A DNA stretch of 64,000 nucleotides from Methylomonas methanica MC09 (GTDB taxonomy: Bacteria > Pseudomonadota > Gammaproteobacteria > Methylococcales > Methylomonadaceae): positions 1,550,001-1,614,000 of the forward strand of contig NC_015572.1 of assembly GCF_000214665.1 (NCBI RefSeq), read 5' to 3'. The notes under the pieces are model-generated. The model was not told the DNA's origin, did no database searches, and worked only from the letters and a program-made list of their open reading frames with translations. This document shows positions 46,804 through 58,416 of this stretch, one piece after another; the first letter of the stretch is position 1, and every line of letters starts with the position of its first letter. A program made the translations under genes and the position numbers.

Positions 46804-49800
46804 TCATTCCTCCAACGTGATATTGAATTGCGCTGCCAATGCCTTGGTTGCCGCTTCGCCCCCGCGAAAATCAAAATTTTCGACCGCCGAACGTAAGGGA
46901 GCCAAACTCTCGGCCGGCATAATCCGATCCAACTCGGCCAGTAAGGGCAGTACCGACAGATGGTTATCGGTATCGAACGCCTTGAGCGTTCGAACCAGTA
47001 AGTCAGTCAGAGCTACCGTATCGATGGTTTCAATTACGTTGTCTGTATGGTGTGTCAGCGGTGGGGCATAGGCCGCAATGGCGGCTAAAGCGCTATCGAG
47101 CGCTGCCTGTAGTCGACACAAGATGTCCCGGGTATCTTCGCCGGACTGTAACATGTCATCAGCTTCGCCCGCCAGACTGGCGAGCTTGCTCAGGGCAAGA
47201 GCGCCGGCCGCTCCTTTTAGTTTATGGGCTGAGGCCGCTGCAGTTGTGGGGCCTGGTTTTGCCATTTTCGCCACGCTGTCGGCGTAATCTCGGGCAAATT
47301 TGCGCAGGTATTGTTGGTAAACGATGGGGTCTCGCCATATCGCAAGACCCTGCTCGACATCGAGGTCGGCCGTATCCGCTTGTGTTGGATCGGCCTCTAT
47401 ACCGTTGTCGGCCGAGGTGGTTACAACAGCTCGGTTTCGATCGCCGGACAGTTTAAGGATGAGTGCAATGGCTGATTCGACATCGAACGGTTTCGGGATA
47501 AAATCATCCATGCCTGCATCCCGGGCTGCTTCTTCCTGCGTTTTGAACGCGCCAGCCGTTAAGGCGATGATCGGAAGCTCGGCCAGATTCGCGTCCAGGC
47601 GAATACGGCGCGTCGCCTCGTAGCCGTCCATGATCGGCATTTGTACGTCCATCAGCACGATGTCGACCTGACCAGGATGGGCTTGTAACCAATTCAAAGC
47701 CTGCTGGCCGTCGTTGGCAAGGCTGACCTTTGCCCCCTCGCCGGCGAAGATGCGCTGGGCAACTTCCCTATTGATGTCGCTATCATCCACGATGAGTAAT
47801 CTTAAGTGGGACAGTCGTTGACCGTGGACCGCTGGTCTGGTCGGCGCTATTTCTGTAGCATCGCGCGCGGCTAAGGCTTGGGAGACCGCGTTGTACAGAC
47901 TGGACGTGGTGACCGGTTTGCTGAGCACTACATCGGCCAGTTTGCTTTCCGGAAATGCCGCTAATTGGTCGCGAGAATAGGCGGTCACCATGATAATGAT
48001 AGGGTCGCCACCTTCTTTCAGGGAATCGCGAATAGCATGCGCCGTAGCCAATCCATCCATACCCGGCATTTTCCAATCCAGCATGATAATTTGGCGAAGG
48101 GACGTGTAAGGGGCGATTGCGGCCCGCGTCAACAGATGGTGTAAAGCCGCTTCGCCGGAATCAACGATATGCGCTTTCCAACCCAAGGCGGTAACACTGT
48201 TACCCAACGCATCCCGCGCAATAGGATTATCGTCGGCAATCAACACCTCTATTTGACTCATTTTCGGGGCGGACATTACGCTGGTGTCGGCTTTATCCAA
48301 CGGCAGCGTGAACCAAAATTCGCTGCCGCTGCCGAACGCGCTAATCACGCCTATTTCACCGCCCATTTCTTCAACCAGCCAACGACTGATGGCGAGTCCG
48401 AGTCCGGTGCCGCCAAAACGGCGGGTGGTGGAGATATCCGCTTGATTAAAGGGTGCAAAGATTTCAGCCTGTTTTTCCGGTGTGATGCCGATACCCGTAT
48501 CGCGTACCGAAAAACGCAAGGTTACTTGTTGTTCATTTTCGGCTATCACTGCAACACTGAGACCGACATACCCCTCATCGGTAAACTTGATTGCATTGCC
48601 GGTCAGATTGATCAGCACTTGCTCCAGGCGCAAGGCGTCGCCGTATAGTTGATTAATTATCATAGACGGTGGGCTGATCACCAATTCAATGTCTTTGTCG
48701 CCGGCGCTGGCAGACATGATGCAGGCTAAATTATCCAGTACATCGGATAAATGAAAAGGCGCATGTTCGACTTCCAAACGGCCGGCTTCGATCTTGGAAA
48801 AATCCAGAATGTCATTAATGATGCCCAGTAAGGAACGGCCTGCTACCCGGATCTTGCGTACCAATTCCCTGGTGTCATCCGTAAGCTGCGATTGTTCCAA
48901 CAAATAGGCCAGGCCGAGAATGGCGTTCATGGGGGTACGAATCTCGTGGCTCATATTTGCCAGAAAATGCGATTTGGCTTTACTGGCTGCCTGTGCTTGG
49001 CTGGCGCGCTCGGCTAAATCGTAGTTTAGTTGCTTGATTTTGACGTGTGATTGGGCTAATAAGGCTCCCAAAAAACCAAATGTAAGCATTAAGGTGATCA
49101 TGGGGAGACTTGTTTTTTTCCAAACCCGCCAATGAATTTCGTCTAATGCTTGCGCCGGCAACAGCATGGCAACGTGCCACGCATAATCGTAGTAGCCCAC
49201 GATTTGGTTTTGTATGGGCGTTTGATACAGTCCGGTTTTGACATCCTCCAACGGGTTTACCCGATTCCAGGTCCAAAGTCCGTCGTCATTGAGCTGATAC
49301 CCTGTGGCGGAATGGTTGACGGCTGCCCACAGGGTGGGCTTTTGGCTTGCCAGCGTGGTGGGGCGGTTCAGCATAAACCCCCACTCGTCCGCGGGGTCTA
49401 AACCGCGCAACCAATAGCCGTCTCGGTTCAACAGCAACAGGCGCTGGCTTTTGTCGCCAGCTGAATTGATAAAGTCGTCCAGCAGGCGTTGACCAAGATA
49501 ATTGACGATTAAGATGCCTCGGCGACGATGTAAAGAATCAACCGCCGGTAAGGCCATGCGGATGACCGGCTTGAACGGGTGCTCAACCTGTTCATGTTCA
49601 ATATTGAGCTCGAACGGCGACACATAAATGGCCCCAACGGGAATTTGAACGCTCTGCCTAAAATACGGACGTTGCGATTTATTCTGTAGATCCTGGGGGG
49701 CTGTCACTTGGGCATGGCCATTCACGAAATTCACCCGCACGCGTTCCTGGCCCGACTGATCGATCCAGCGAATCTGATCGAAGATACCGCGGGTTTCCAT

Positions 49801-50097
49801 GTAGGCGCGGAAGTATTCCGCCGTCCGCGCCAGATTATCCGGAGTGGGCGCGTCCAACAGCTCCCGAAACCGTGGCATTCTTCCCAGAAATTCGATGTCT
49901 ACGGACAAACTGTGTAGGTCTTGGCGTAAGGCATTGGCGGCGATATTCACTGCAGCGGCGTCATTGGCTTGCAATTGTTGTTGCTGGAAACGAATTTCCG
50001 ATGTTGCGAAAAAATAACCGCCGATGCCGATCAAGCACAGCGCGGGTGTAAAAAGCAATAGAAAGGAAACAACCCGAGTAGTCCAAGAGGTAGTCAT
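46804..50097 (-). CDS. Hybrid sensor histidine kinase with two receivers and Hpt
   Basis: A 1097-aa inner-membrane kinase. Helix 1 ([21 protein letters not shown]), a large periplasmic Cache-like sensor, helix 2 ([18 protein letters not shown]), HisKA ([19 protein letters not shown]), HATPase ([18 protein letters not shown]), two receivers (phospho-Asp in [14 protein letters not shown] and [16 protein letters not shown]) and an Hpt domain ([14 protein letters not shown]). I chose the ATG at 50097 before the first helix. It probably phosphorylates the HD-GYP regulator downstream. Confidence 0.9.
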   Translation of the reverse strand: MTTSWTTRVVSFLLLFTPALCLIGIGGYFFATSEIRFQQQQLQANDAAAVNIAANALRQDLHSLSVDIEFLGRMPRFRELLDAPTPDNLARTAEYFRAYMETRGIFDQIRWIDQSGQERVRVNFVNGHAQVTAPQDLQNKSQRPYFRQSVQIPVGAIYVSPFELNIEHEQVEHPFKPVIRMALPAVDSLHRRRGILIVNYLGQRLLDDFINSAGDKSQRLLLLNRDGYWLRGLDPADEWGFMLNRPTTLASQKPTLWAAVNHSATGYQLNDDGLWTWNRVNPLEDVKTGLYQTPIQNQIVGYYDYAWHVAMLLPAQALDEIHWRVWKKTSLPMITLMLTFGFLGALLAQSHVKIKQLNYDLAERASQAQAASKAKSHFLANMSHEIRTPMNAILGLAYLLEQSQLTDDTRELVRKIRVAGRSLLGIINDILDFSKIEAGRLEVEHAPFHLSDVLDNLACIMSASAGDKDIELVISPPSMIINQLYGDALRLEQVLINLTGNAIKFTDEGYVGLSVAVIAENEQQVTLRFSVRDTGIGITPEKQAEIFAPFNQADISTTRRFGGTGLGLAISRWLVEEMGGEIGVISAFGSGSEFWFTLPLDKADTSVMSAPKMSQIEVLIADDNPIARDALGNSVTALGWKAHIVDSGEAALHHLLTRAAIAPYTSLRQIIMLDWKMPGMDGLATAHAIRDSLKEGGDPIIIMVTAYSRDQLAAFPESKLADVVLSKPVTTSSLYNAVSQALAARDATEIAPTRPAVHGQRLSHLRLLIVDDSDINREVAQRIFAGEGAKVSLANDGQQALNWLQAHPGQVDIVLMDVQMPIMDGYEATRRIRLDANLAELPIIALTAGAFKTQEEAARDAGMDDFIPKPFDVESAIALILKLSGDRNRAVVTTSADNGIEADPTQADTADLDVEQGLAIWRDPIVYQQYLRKFARDYADSVAKMAKPGPTTAAASAHKLKGAAGALALSKLASLAGEADDMLQSGEDTRDILCRLQAALDSALAAIAAYAPPLTHHTDNVIETIDTVALTDLLVRTLKAFDTDNHLSVLPLLAELDRIMPAESLAPLRSAVENFDFRGGEAATKALAAQFNITLEE

Positions 50098-50530
50098 GGT
50101 AAGCGCGCCGATAACGTTTGAGGGCGCGTAGCGGACGCCGCAACAACGTTTGAGTTGGGTAAAGCATTGCCTGTTTTTTTTGTTCTTGGCAGCAACCGAT
50201 TCATACAATGTACGCCCCCTTTCGTGGTTTGCACTGGCTTAATTGACTAAGTGTTGTCGGGAGTCAGTTATTCGTACAGGCGTCAATGGACAGCCCTTGG
50301 TCGTTAAGCCTGCTTCGATTAGCGAAAGCGTAATACGAGGAATGTCGGCTTCGAAATGTGTGATTGCGCAAGCTAATCGCACCTGATTTTTAAGCGCAGC
50401 TTATTCGCCATTTCTTGCCCTTGCAAATCTAATTTATTAGCGGCGGCGAGCTACATGAGTCAGTCAGTCTGCGAAAGCCATTCCGAACCTCACTCCGGTG
50501 TGGGTTTGCGCAAGTGAGCGATTCTGGAAT
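50098..50530. other. Intergenic region upstream of the hybrid kinase
   Basis: 433 bp holding the kinase promoter and the 3' side of the TerB-like gene. No gene, no nif-type promoter and no strong hairpin recognised. Confidence 0.4.
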
Positions 50531-50983
50531 TTAGCTCGGATGGACCCGGTTCCTGGCCATGATAAATTCGATATGCGGAACGTGCAGCAGGCCGGCGATT
50601 TTTCTAACCAGATATTCTTCTTGCGGGTCCAGTACGCCGTCTATGTAAGCAATGCGCCAAAGCGCTTCGATAAACTGTTTTTTTTGCTCGAGGCTGCATT
50701 GTTTATTGATTAAGGAGGTAAATTCATAGTAATCGGTAGCCTGTTTTCTTTGTTGTTCCGCCGACGCGATTAAAGCTTCAGCTTGCTCCGAGTCTAATGA
50801 AAAGTCTTTTTTAACCAAAGACAATATCAGCGCGCGTTCTTTTTGATCCTCAACGTCGTCTATTTGCTGCATTTCCATGAACAGTGCCACGCTGGCCAGT
50901 TTCAATTGTTCTTCCGCGTTGCTGTTTTCCGGTGACGGTAATGAAAGGTGTTGTTCAAAAAACAGTTTGATTTGGTTAAGCAT
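50531..50983 (-). CDS. TerB-like protein
   Basis: A 150-aa all-helical TerB/DjlA-type domain: ASVALFMEMQQIDDVEDQKER and LWRIAYIDGVLDPQEEYLVRKIAGLL, the acidic helix-loop pattern repeated as in the family. Named from tellurite-resistance operons, but most members have unknown roles in stress or envelope functions. Divergent from nifH; no shared nif-type promoter on its side. Confidence 0.8.
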   Translation of the reverse strand: MLNQIKLFFEQHLSLPSPENSNAEEQLKLASVALFMEMQQIDDVEDQKERALILSLVKKDFSLDSEQAEALIASAEQQRKQATDYYEFTSLINKQCSLEQKKQFIEALWRIAYIDGVLDPQEEYLVRKIAGLLHVPHIEFIMARNRVHPS

Positions 50984-51217
50984 ATTAAGGCGTTTCCAGG
51001 GTTGTTAAATTGCTTCGGCAAGTACTGTAAGGCTTTTTCGATGCAATATGTTAAGAGGGACATATCCGAACGTCCACGGGTTCCGATAGCAAAATACGTT
51101 TTAGCGGAAATGGAAAACGGTCGGGATAAAGCATCCGGCGAAGCTCAGTGCCGAGTCGCAGCGGAAAGGTTTTTTATGGAGGATGTGGGAGCGAGCAATG
51201 CAAAACCTTATTTTTTC

Positions 51218-51233
51218 TGTTGGTTACATAACA
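51218..51233. promoter_or_regulatory. NifA activator site of nifHDK
   Basis: TGTTGGTTACATAACA, a perfect TGT-N10-ACA 97 bp upstream of the -24 element. A near-copy sharing TGTTGGTTA follows about 30 bp downstream. Confidence 0.82.
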
Positions 51234-51319
51234 TCGACAAACAAATTGTTGGTTATGTCACTAGGGTTGCGTGAAGATTGTTCTGTATTTTTATAAATAA
51301 AATCAATTAGTTATAATAA

Positions 51320-52276
<957 letters not shown>

Positions 52277-52281
52277 AACCG

Positions 52282-52362
52282 TGTAGGTTGGGTTAGCGAA
52301 GTGTAACCCGACATTGCAAAGCTAACGTGTTGGGTTACGGCTGGCGCCTAACCCAACCTACA
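52282..52362. repeat. Palindromic element between nifH and nifD
   Basis: 81 bp with perfect 15-bp inverted ends (TGTAGGTTGGGTTAG / CTAACCCAACCTACA) and an inner imperfect palindrome (GTAACCCGACA / TGTTGGGTTAC). REP/MITE type. In RNA it would fold into a long hairpin just after nifH, which could stabilise nifH mRNA or reduce read-through to nifDK. Confidence 0.82.
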
Positions 52363-52422
52363 TTTATAGTTCCTAATCGAGGTCTGTTGGGGGATTACCC
52401 ACGGCCGCTGGAGGATAACATC

Positions 52423-53901
52423 ATGGCAGCCATGACAAGAGAAGAGACCGAAGCGCTTATTCAAGAAGTGCTGGAAGTCTATCCCGAAAAAGCGAAAAAA
52501 GATCGTGCCAAACATTTGGCCATCAACGATCAAAGCCTGGAAAAGGCCAACAAATGCATTACTTCAAACCGTAAATCCTTGCCTGGCGTGATGACCATCC
52601 GTGGTTGTGCCTATGCCGGTTCCAAAGGTGTGGTTTGGGGCCCGATCAAAGATATGATCCATATTTCTCACGGTCCCGTGGGCTGCGGACAATATTCCCG
52701 CGCCGGCCGCCGTAACTATTATGTAGGTACTACAGGTGTCAACACCTTCGGTACCATGAACTTTACCTCCGACTTTACCGAAAAAGACATCGTATTCGGC
52801 GGCGATAAAAAACTGGCCAAATGTATCGACGAAATCGAAACTTTGTTCCCTCTGAACAAAGGTATCTCGATTCAATCCGAGTGCCCAATCGGTCTGATCG
52901 GCGACGATATCGAAGCGGTTGCCAAAGTCAAAAACAAAGAACACGGCAAAACCATCGTGCCTGTACGTTGTGAAGGTTTCCGCGGCGTATCGCAATCCTT
53001 GGGTCACCATATCGCCAATGACGCGATCCGTGACTGGGTATTGGAAAAACGCGACGGTGACGACAGCTTCCCAACCACACCATACGACGTGGCCGTAATC
53101 GGAGATTACAACATCGGCGGCGACGCTTGGGCCTCCAGAACCTTGCTGGAAGAAATGGGTCTGCGGGTTGTTGCGCAATGGTCCGGCGACGGTACCATTG
53201 CCGAAATCGAAAAAACTCCGAAAGTTAAATTGAACCTGATTCACTGCTATCGTTCGATGAACTACATCGCTCGCCACATGGAAGAAAAATATTCCATCCC
53301 CTGGATCGAGTACAACTTCTTCGGCCCAACCAAAATCGCAGAGAGCTTGCGCAGAATCGCCGAGCACTTCGATGACACCATCAAGGAAGGCGCGGAACGC
53401 GTTATCGCCCGCTACAAAGCGGAATACGACGCGGTTATCGCCAAATACAGACCTCGTCTGGAAGGCAAACGCGTCATGCTGTACATCGGCGGCCTGCGTC
53501 CTCGCCACGTGATCGGTGCCTATGAAGATTTGGGCATGGAAGTGGTCGGTACCGGTTACGAATTCGGCCACAACGACGATTACGACCGTACCATTAAAGA
53601 AATGGGTAACGCTACCCTGCTGTACGACGACGTTACAGGCTACGAATTCGAAGAGTTCGTGAAAAAAGTGCAACCTGACTTGGTCGGTTCCGGCATCAAG
53701 GAAAAATATATTTTCCAAAAAATGGGTGTGCCGTTCCGTCAAATGCACTCATGGGATTATTCCGGTCCATACCACGGCTATGACGGCTTTGCCATCTTTG
53801 CCCGCGACATGGATATGACCATTAACAACCCTTGCTGGAAAAGTTTTAAAGCGCCTTGGAAATCCGAAGGCGCTAGCGAACCCGTCAAGGCGGTTGCCTA
53901 A
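52423..53901 (+). CDS. nifD: Nitrogenase MoFe protein alpha chain NifD
   Basis: 492 aa. P-cluster Cys in [22 protein letters not shown] and [11 protein letters not shown]; FeMo-co ligands Cys in [11 protein letters not shown] and His in [12 protein letters not shown]. Mo-type nitrogenase, not Vnf/Anf. Start at 52423 after GGAGGATAACATC; the frame opens 32 codons earlier inside the palindromic repeat, which is not coding. Confidence 0.98.
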   Translation: MAAMTREETEALIQEVLEVYPEKAKKDRAKHLAINDQSLEKANKCITSNRKSLPGVMTIRGCAYAGSKGVVWGPIKDMIHISHGPVGCGQYSRAGRRNYYVGTTGVNTFGTMNFTSDFTEKDIVFGGDKKLAKCIDEIETLFPLNKGISIQSECPIGLIGDDIEAVAKVKNKEHGKTIVPVRCEGFRGVSQSLGHHIANDAIRDWVLEKRDGDDSFPTTPYDVAVIGDYNIGGDAWASRTLLEEMGLRVVAQWSGDGTIAEIEKTPKVKLNLIHCYRSMNYIARHMEEKYSIPWIEYNFFGPTKIAESLRRIAEHFDDTIKEGAERVIARYKAEYDAVIAKYRPRLEGKRVMLYIGGLRPRHVIGAYEDLGMEVVGTGYEFGHNDDYDRTIKEMGNATLLYDDVTGYEFEEFVKKVQPDLVGSGIKEKYIFQKMGVPFRQMHSWDYSGPYHGYDGFAIFARDMDMTINNPCWKSFKAPWKSEGASEPVKAVA

Positions 53902-53913
53902 GCGTTGGTTTTG

Positions 53914-53939
53914 AACTGGGTTGTTGTTTCAACCCGGTT
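53914..53939. other. Hairpin between nifD and nifK
   Basis: AACTGGGTTG-TTGTTT-CAACCCGGTT, a 10-bp stem with one G-T pair, 12 bp after the nifD stop in a 185-bp spacer that is long for nifDK. No T-run. Confidence 0.6.
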
Positions 53940-54086
53940 CGATCGGATCGGCCGGCTTTGCCGCACAACCGCGCACAGCCGGAAGTTCCGAAAAAATGTA
54001 CACGGTACGCGCCTCCCCTCAAAGGTTTTGGCGTACCCCTTCCTCAACACGTAGTCCACGGATTAGTGGCGCGTTAGGAGATTATC

Positions 54087-55658
54087 ATGAGCCAAGAAGT
54101 CGATAACATTCAACCCAGTTACCCTTTATTCCGCACAGACGAATACAAGGAAAACCTTGCAAACAAACGTGCAGCCTACGAAGAACGTCATCCGCAAGAG
54201 CAAATTGACGAAGTTTTTCAGTGGACCACCACAAAGGAATATCAAGAGCTGAATTTTCAGCGCGAAGCGATTACCGTCAACCCCGCCAAAGCCTGCCAAC
54301 CGCTGGGTGCTGTGTTATGCGCCCTGGGTTTCGAAAAAACCATGCCTTACGTGCACGGTTCGCAAGGTTGCGTGGCTTACTTCCGTACTTACTTCAACCG
54401 TCATTTCAAAGAGCCTGTTTCTTGCGTTTCAGACTCCATGACCGAAGACGCGGCGGTATTCGGCGGTCAGAAAAACATGTTCGCCGGTTTGGAAAACGCC
54501 AAAGCCTTGTACAAACCCGACATGATTGCCGTTTCCACCACCTGTATGGCGGAAGTGATCGGTGACGACTTGAACGCGTTCATCAACAACGCCAAGAAAG
54601 AAGGTCATATCGATCAGGAATATCCTGTACCGTTCGCGCATACCCCAAGCTTCGTCGGTAGCCACACCACCGGCTGGGACAACATGTTCGAAGGTATCGC
54701 CCGCTACTTCACCTTAAACTTCATGGAAGGTAAAGAAGTCGGCTCCAACGGCAAAATCAACTTCGTGCCCGGTTTCGAAACTTATTTAGGCAACTTCCGC
54801 GTCATCAACCGCATGATGAAGGAAATGGGCGTCGATTACACCTTGATGAGCGATCCGACCGAAACGCTGGATACGCCTGCGGACGGCGAATTCCGCATGT
54901 ATGCCGGCGGTACCACCATGGACGAAGTCAAAGATGCGCCTAACGCCATCGACACTATTCTGTTGCAACCTTGGCAATTGGAAAAAACCAAAAAATTCGT
55001 GCAAAACACTTGGAAACACGATGTGCCTAAGATGAACATTCCGATGGGCCTGGAGTGGACCGACCAATTACTGATGAAAGTGTCTGAATTGTCCGGCAAA
55101 CCGATCCCTGCTTCCCTGGAAAAAGAGCGCGGCCGTTTGGTGGATATGATGACCGACTCGCACGCTTGGTTGCACGGCAAAAAATTCGCCCTGTACGGCG
55201 ACGCGGACTTTGCCTTGGGCATGACCAAATTCCTATTGGAAATGGGTGCCGAAGTGACCGACGTACTGGTCAACCACGCCAACAAACGCTACAAAAAAGC
55301 GGTTGAAGAACTGCTGGCGGCATCGCCTTACGGACAAAATGCCACCGTGCATATCGGTAAAGATTTGTGGCACTTCCGTTCCTTGATGTTTACCAATAAA
55401 CCCGATTTCATGATCGGTAACTCCTACGGCAAGTTTATCCAACGCGATACCTTCTATAAAGGTGAAGAGTTTGAAGTGCCATTGATCCGTATCGGTTTCC
55501 CAATCTTCGACCGTCACCATTTGCATCGCATGACCACCTTGGGTTACGAAGGCGCCATGTATATGCTGACCACCTTGGTGAACGCAGTCCTGGAGCAATT
55601 GGATAAAGAAACCAAAGGCATGGGTACCACCGACTACAACTACGATTTGATTCGTTAA
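54087..55658 (+). CDS. nifK: Nitrogenase MoFe protein beta chain NifK
   Basis: 523 aa. P-cluster Cys in AKACQPLGAV, HGSQGCVAYF and STTCMAEVIGDD. The conserved Ser/Cys region VSCVSDSMTEDAAVFGG is present. Starts after TTAGGAGATTATC. Pairs with NifD as alpha2beta2. Confidence 0.98.
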   Translation: MSQEVDNIQPSYPLFRTDEYKENLANKRAAYEERHPQEQIDEVFQWTTTKEYQELNFQREAITVNPAKACQPLGAVLCALGFEKTMPYVHGSQGCVAYFRTYFNRHFKEPVSCVSDSMTEDAAVFGGQKNMFAGLENAKALYKPDMIAVSTTCMAEVIGDDLNAFINNAKKEGHIDQEYPVPFAHTPSFVGSHTTGWDNMFEGIARYFTLNFMEGKEVGSNGKINFVPGFETYLGNFRVINRMMKEMGVDYTLMSDPTETLDTPADGEFRMYAGGTTMDEVKDAPNAIDTILLQPWQLEKTKKFVQNTWKHDVPKMNIPMGLEWTDQLLMKVSELSGKPIPASLEKERGRLVDMMTDSHAWLHGKKFALYGDADFALGMTKFLLEMGAEVTDVLVNHANKRYKKAVEELLAASPYGQNATVHIGKDLWHFRSLMFTNKPDFMIGNSYGKFIQRDTFYKGEEFEVPLIRIGFPIFDRHHLHRMTTLGYEGAMYMLTTLVNAVLEQLDKETKGMGTTDYNYDLIR

Positions 55659-55672
55659 TCCCGTCGATCCCC

Positions 55673-55704
55673 GTAGGGTGGGCTTTGCTCACCCTACTTT
55701 TTTT
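55673..55704 (+). terminator. Terminator-like hairpin between nifK and nifT
   Basis: GTAGGGTG...CACCCTAC (8-bp stem extended by GGC/GCT pairing) followed by seven T. It has full intrinsic-terminator form yet lies before co-directional nifT with 16 bp to spare, so it probably attenuates transcription into the accessory genes. Confidence 0.78.
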
Positions 55705-55720
55705 CGCTTTGGAGAACCCT

Positions 55721-55933
55721 ATGCCCAGTGTCATGCTCAGAAAACGCGAAGACGGTAAGTTACTGTTTTACGTGGCCAAAAAAGATCTGGAAGAAACCAT
55801 CGAAACGATTGAATTCGATAGCCCGGAAAAATGGGGTGGTGAAGTGGTATTAGGTGACGGTTCCAAGTATTACTTCGAACCCATGGAGCCCGCGCCCAAA
55901 ATCCCCACGACTTTACAAGCAAAACGTTTATAA
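55721..55933 (+). CDS. nifT: Nitrogen-fixation protein NifT/FixU
   Basis: A 70-aa protein with the family pattern MPSVMLRK, LLFYVAKKDLEE and WGGEVVLGDGSKYYFEP. Starts after GGAGAACCCT. Function unsettled; non-essential in studied species. Confidence 0.94.
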   Translation: MPSVMLRKREDGKLLFYVAKKDLEETIETIEFDSPEKWGGEVVLGDGSKYYFEPMEPAPKIPTTLQAKRL

Positions 55934-55944
55934 AGGAGGCCGCC

Positions 55945-56145
55945 ATGGCTCTGTATATTGTTGCTGAAGAATGTATTTCCTGCGGTGATTGCAAACCCGT
56001 TTGCCCAACCGATTCCATCAGGGAAGGTGCGGTGGTTTTTGAAATCAGCAAGAAAACCTGCACCGAGTGCAACGGCGATTACGATGAACCGCAATGCGTG
56101 AAAGTGTGTCCCATCGATAACTGCATATTGCCGTTGGTTGCTTGA
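55945..56145 (+). CDS. 2[4Fe-4S] ferredoxin of the nif cluster
   Basis: 66 aa with CISCGDCKPVCP and CTECNGDYDEPQCVKVCP; the longer insertion in the second motif is typical of FdxN/YfhL-type nif ferredoxins. Possible electron donor to NifH or cofactor-assembly enzymes, fed by Rnf. Starts after AAAGGAGG, 11 bp from nifT. Confidence 0.94.
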   Translation: MALYIVAEECISCGDCKPVCPTDSIREGAVVFEISKKTCTECNGDYDEPQCVKVCPIDNCILPLVA

Positions 56146-56150
56146 TTAAT

Positions 56151-56250
56151 GCAGGCCGGAATAAGCCGGACGCGCGTTTTCGGCAAAACTGCGTTTCTCT
56201 GGAATGAACCTGATTCCGCTAACGCTCTCGGGTTTATTATTCCGGCCTGC
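56151..56250. repeat. Long stem-loop between ferredoxin and DUF6129-like gene
   Basis: Perfect 14-bp inverted repeat GCAGGCCGGAATAA / TTATTCCGGCCTGC enclosing 72 bases with inner hairpins (for example GGAAT-N7-ATTCC). MITE/REP-like or an RNA structure controlling downstream nif accessory genes. Confidence 0.75.
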
Positions 56251-56285
56251 GCCACCCTGCTTCCGATTTAACACAGGAATCCGTC

Positions 56286-56552
56286 ATGATCAGCTCAGAA
56301 CAAGTGCAACGTATTGCCGCCGCCATCCGCACCCAGACTTTGAATGAATCGGTGGTCTCGGCCCTCAGGGGCGAATATCCGGGCATTCATTTTACCTATT
56401 GCATGGACGATGATATTCCCAGCGAACAGCCGGTTTTGGAAGGCGAAAGTTTTAACATTTATCTGGTCGACGGACGGGAACACTGTCTATGTCTGACCAA
56501 CAACTACGAGAACGCGACAGGCGTTGTGATCGCCGAAGTCATTGAAGACTAG
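56286..56552 (+). CDS. Nif-associated small protein (DUF6129-like)
   Basis: 88 aa, acidic (IPSEQPVLEGESFNIYLVDG, GVVIAEVIED). Matches by position and size the DUF6129 proteins found next to LRV genes in nif clusters; I assign it from memory of that context, not a search. No FeS motif. Eight bp before the LRV gene. Confidence 0.7.
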   Translation: MISSEQVQRIAAAIRTQTLNESVVSALRGEYPGIHFTYCMDDDIPSEQPVLEGESFNIYLVDGREHCLCLTNNYENATGVVIAEVIED

Positions 56553-56560
56553 GTTACTCC

Positions 56561-57325
56561 ATGGTTGAGCCTACCGAGTCCGTTTCTCTGCCGCTGGCCG
56601 ATTGCAGCCTGTGTCCTTTTCGAAACAAGACCTTGTTAATGGGCCGCTGCATGCCCGGCGACACTTGCGTATTCGTGGAAAGCGGCCGGCAAATCGATCG
56701 TTTTTTTCGGGTTAATCCTGCCTATGCGGTGCTGTATTTACAGGATAAATTCTGGGAGCGGCGCGCCATAGCCGTACGTTACGCGCCGCAAAAAGCCTTG
56801 CATGCCTTGATTAACGACGAAGACGAAGTGGTCAGGCGGGCCGTGGCCTACCGCTTGCCGTCCACGCAATTACAGCATTTAATCAACGATCCGGACCGGG
56901 AAGTGCGCATGACCGTGGCCGATCGTATCGACCTCGAACACCTGGAAGCGTTGGCCGACGACCCGGACTACATCGTGCGTTTGATGGTAGCCAAGCGCTT
57001 GCCGCCCGGGCGCCTGTTCCGCTTTATTAAAGACGGCGACGTGCAGGTGCGTAAAATTGTGGCCGAACGTCTGCCGGACGTGAGTCTAGGTCTGATGGTG
57101 AACGATCCGTCCTCGGATGTGCGGCGTATCGTTGCCGAGCGATTACCGCCGGAAGATGCCGTGGCGATGCTTGACGACCAGGATTGGGTGGTGCGCTATA
57201 CGGCCGCCCTGAAAGTCGACCCCAAAAATCTAAGCGGATTAATCGATGATCCTGAACCCGACGTGCGCGAACTGGCGCAACGTCGTCTTCATTCCACCCA
57301 CGCCTCGGATTCCGAACATGACTGA
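56561..57325 (+). CDS. LRV (leucine-rich repeat variant) 4Fe-4S protein
   Basis: 254 aa. The N-terminal Cys cluster CSLCPFRNKTLLMGRCMPGDTC binds a 4Fe-4S centre. From ~residue 70 there are about seven ~24-residue helical repeats (VRRAVAYRLP, VRMTVADRID, VRLMVAKRLP, VRKIVAERLP, VRRIVAERLP). This is the architecture of the A. vinelandii LRVP encoded near nif. Role unknown; binding scaffold or redox sensor. Stop overlaps the next start by 8 bp. Confidence 0.9.
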   Translation: MVEPTESVSLPLADCSLCPFRNKTLLMGRCMPGDTCVFVESGRQIDRFFRVNPAYAVLYLQDKFWERRAIAVRYAPQKALHALINDEDEVVRRAVAYRLPSTQLQHLINDPDREVRMTVADRIDLEHLEALADDPDYIVRLMVAKRLPPGRLFRFIKDGDVQVRKIVAERLPDVSLGLMVNDPSSDVRRIVAERLPPEDAVAMLDDQDWVVRYTAALKVDPKNLSGLIDDPEPDVRELAQRRLHSTHASDSEHD

Positions 57326-58280
57326 ATCGCGATTAGTACTTGCCGGACAAGACATTACCGATTGCTGTAAAAAAATTATCCCCGGCCAAACCGAAGATAT
57401 ATTGTTGCGACAGTTGCAAAATCTGGTTCCCGATTACCCCGTGCAGCTGGCCCTGACCGGCGAAGAATGGTACCGGCTCGGCGGCGTGGTGGATATGGAC
57501 GGCAGGCGCATTGCCAACGATCTGATCGAATGGGCGGAGCGCACCTATCTGGAATGCGGGCAAAATCTGCAGACTTTGATCGATTACACCGTGGAACAAA
57601 AGCTGATTGCCACCAAGCAAACCGGCAAAACCTTGTATTTTGTGGTGCAAACCGGGGACAGGGCCGAGGATTTTACCCTGATCGAAATCGATAAAACCCA
57701 CGAAGTGTCCGACCGCATGCTGGTGAATGAACAGCAGCCGCCGGAAGATCTGGAAGAATTTATCGATCCCCTGCAGCCGTTTTGCATCGAAAGTTTCGGT
57801 TTCGGTCATTCGCGCTACACCTATCGCCGCAAAACCGATGTCAAGCTGTTCATGGAAGTCATCAACGAACGTCATCGCGGCGAGCACCCGGTGCAGCGGT
57901 TCATGGACGATTGGAACAGAAGTAGCGCCGGTCAGAAAAAACGCCTGTCAGACGAATGGATTATCCGGCCCTATCAACATACCGGGCGCTTCGGCGAGCG
58001 CATCGTCAACGCGGAAATCGTTAATACCCAGTACTATATTTTGCCGCATCTGGAAGATTTTTCGGGTAAAAAGGGCAGTGCGCTTAGTAACCTGCTCAAC
58101 CGTTTCGACCGTCAGGCGGGTTACCCGTTTGCCTGGTTTTTCTATATGATCAAAGGCAAGCACGTCTCCACGCATTGCGCCGAGGCGGTATACAGAGACA
58201 TCGCCGGTGACTTTGCCTATCTGGGGCAGCGTGACGAGGCTGTATTGAGAGACTGGATCGCCAGCCCCTACAACGTTTAA
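57318..58280 (+). CDS. Unrecognised nif-cluster protein
   Basis: 320 aa, coupled to the LRV gene. Starts at the ATG at 57318. Contains CC near residue 16 (ITDCCKKIIPG), then a soluble alpha/beta sequence ending in AWFFYMIKGKHVSTHCAEAVYRDIAGDFAYLG. No known domain. Co-location with LRV and the DUF6129-like gene argues for a nitrogenase accessory role. Confidence 0.78.
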   Translation: MTESRLVLAGQDITDCCKKIIPGQTEDILLRQLQNLVPDYPVQLALTGEEWYRLGGVVDMDGRRIANDLIEWAERTYLECGQNLQTLIDYTVEQKLIATKQTGKTLYFVVQTGDRAEDFTLIEIDKTHEVSDRMLVNEQQPPEDLEEFIDPLQPFCIESFGFGHSRYTYRRKTDVKLFMEVINERHRGEHPVQRFMDDWNRSSAGQKKRLSDEWIIRPYQHTGRFGERIVNAEIVNTQYYILPHLEDFSGKKGSALSNLLNRFDRQAGYPFAWFFYMIKGKHVSTHCAEAVYRDIAGDFAYLGQRDEAVLRDWIASPYNV

Positions 58281-58416
58281 CAGCCGCCAGGCGCCGGCTC
58301 GGCTTTATCCGTGCCGCGGATAGACTGGGTGAAGCGGTTACGAACAGCGCATTTTTCAAACGCAGGGTGTGGAATGCGTGCGAGAATCGGCGCTCCGCCG
58401 TCTATCGTAAACCAGG

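Noticed and set aside
50948..51274. 108-codon plus-strand frame upstream of nifH
   Set aside because: Overlaps the TerB-like gene start and contains the NifA site; no homology-like features.
52564..53748. 394-codon minus-strand frame opposite nifD
   Set aside because: Antisense shadow of nifD caused by its codon bias.
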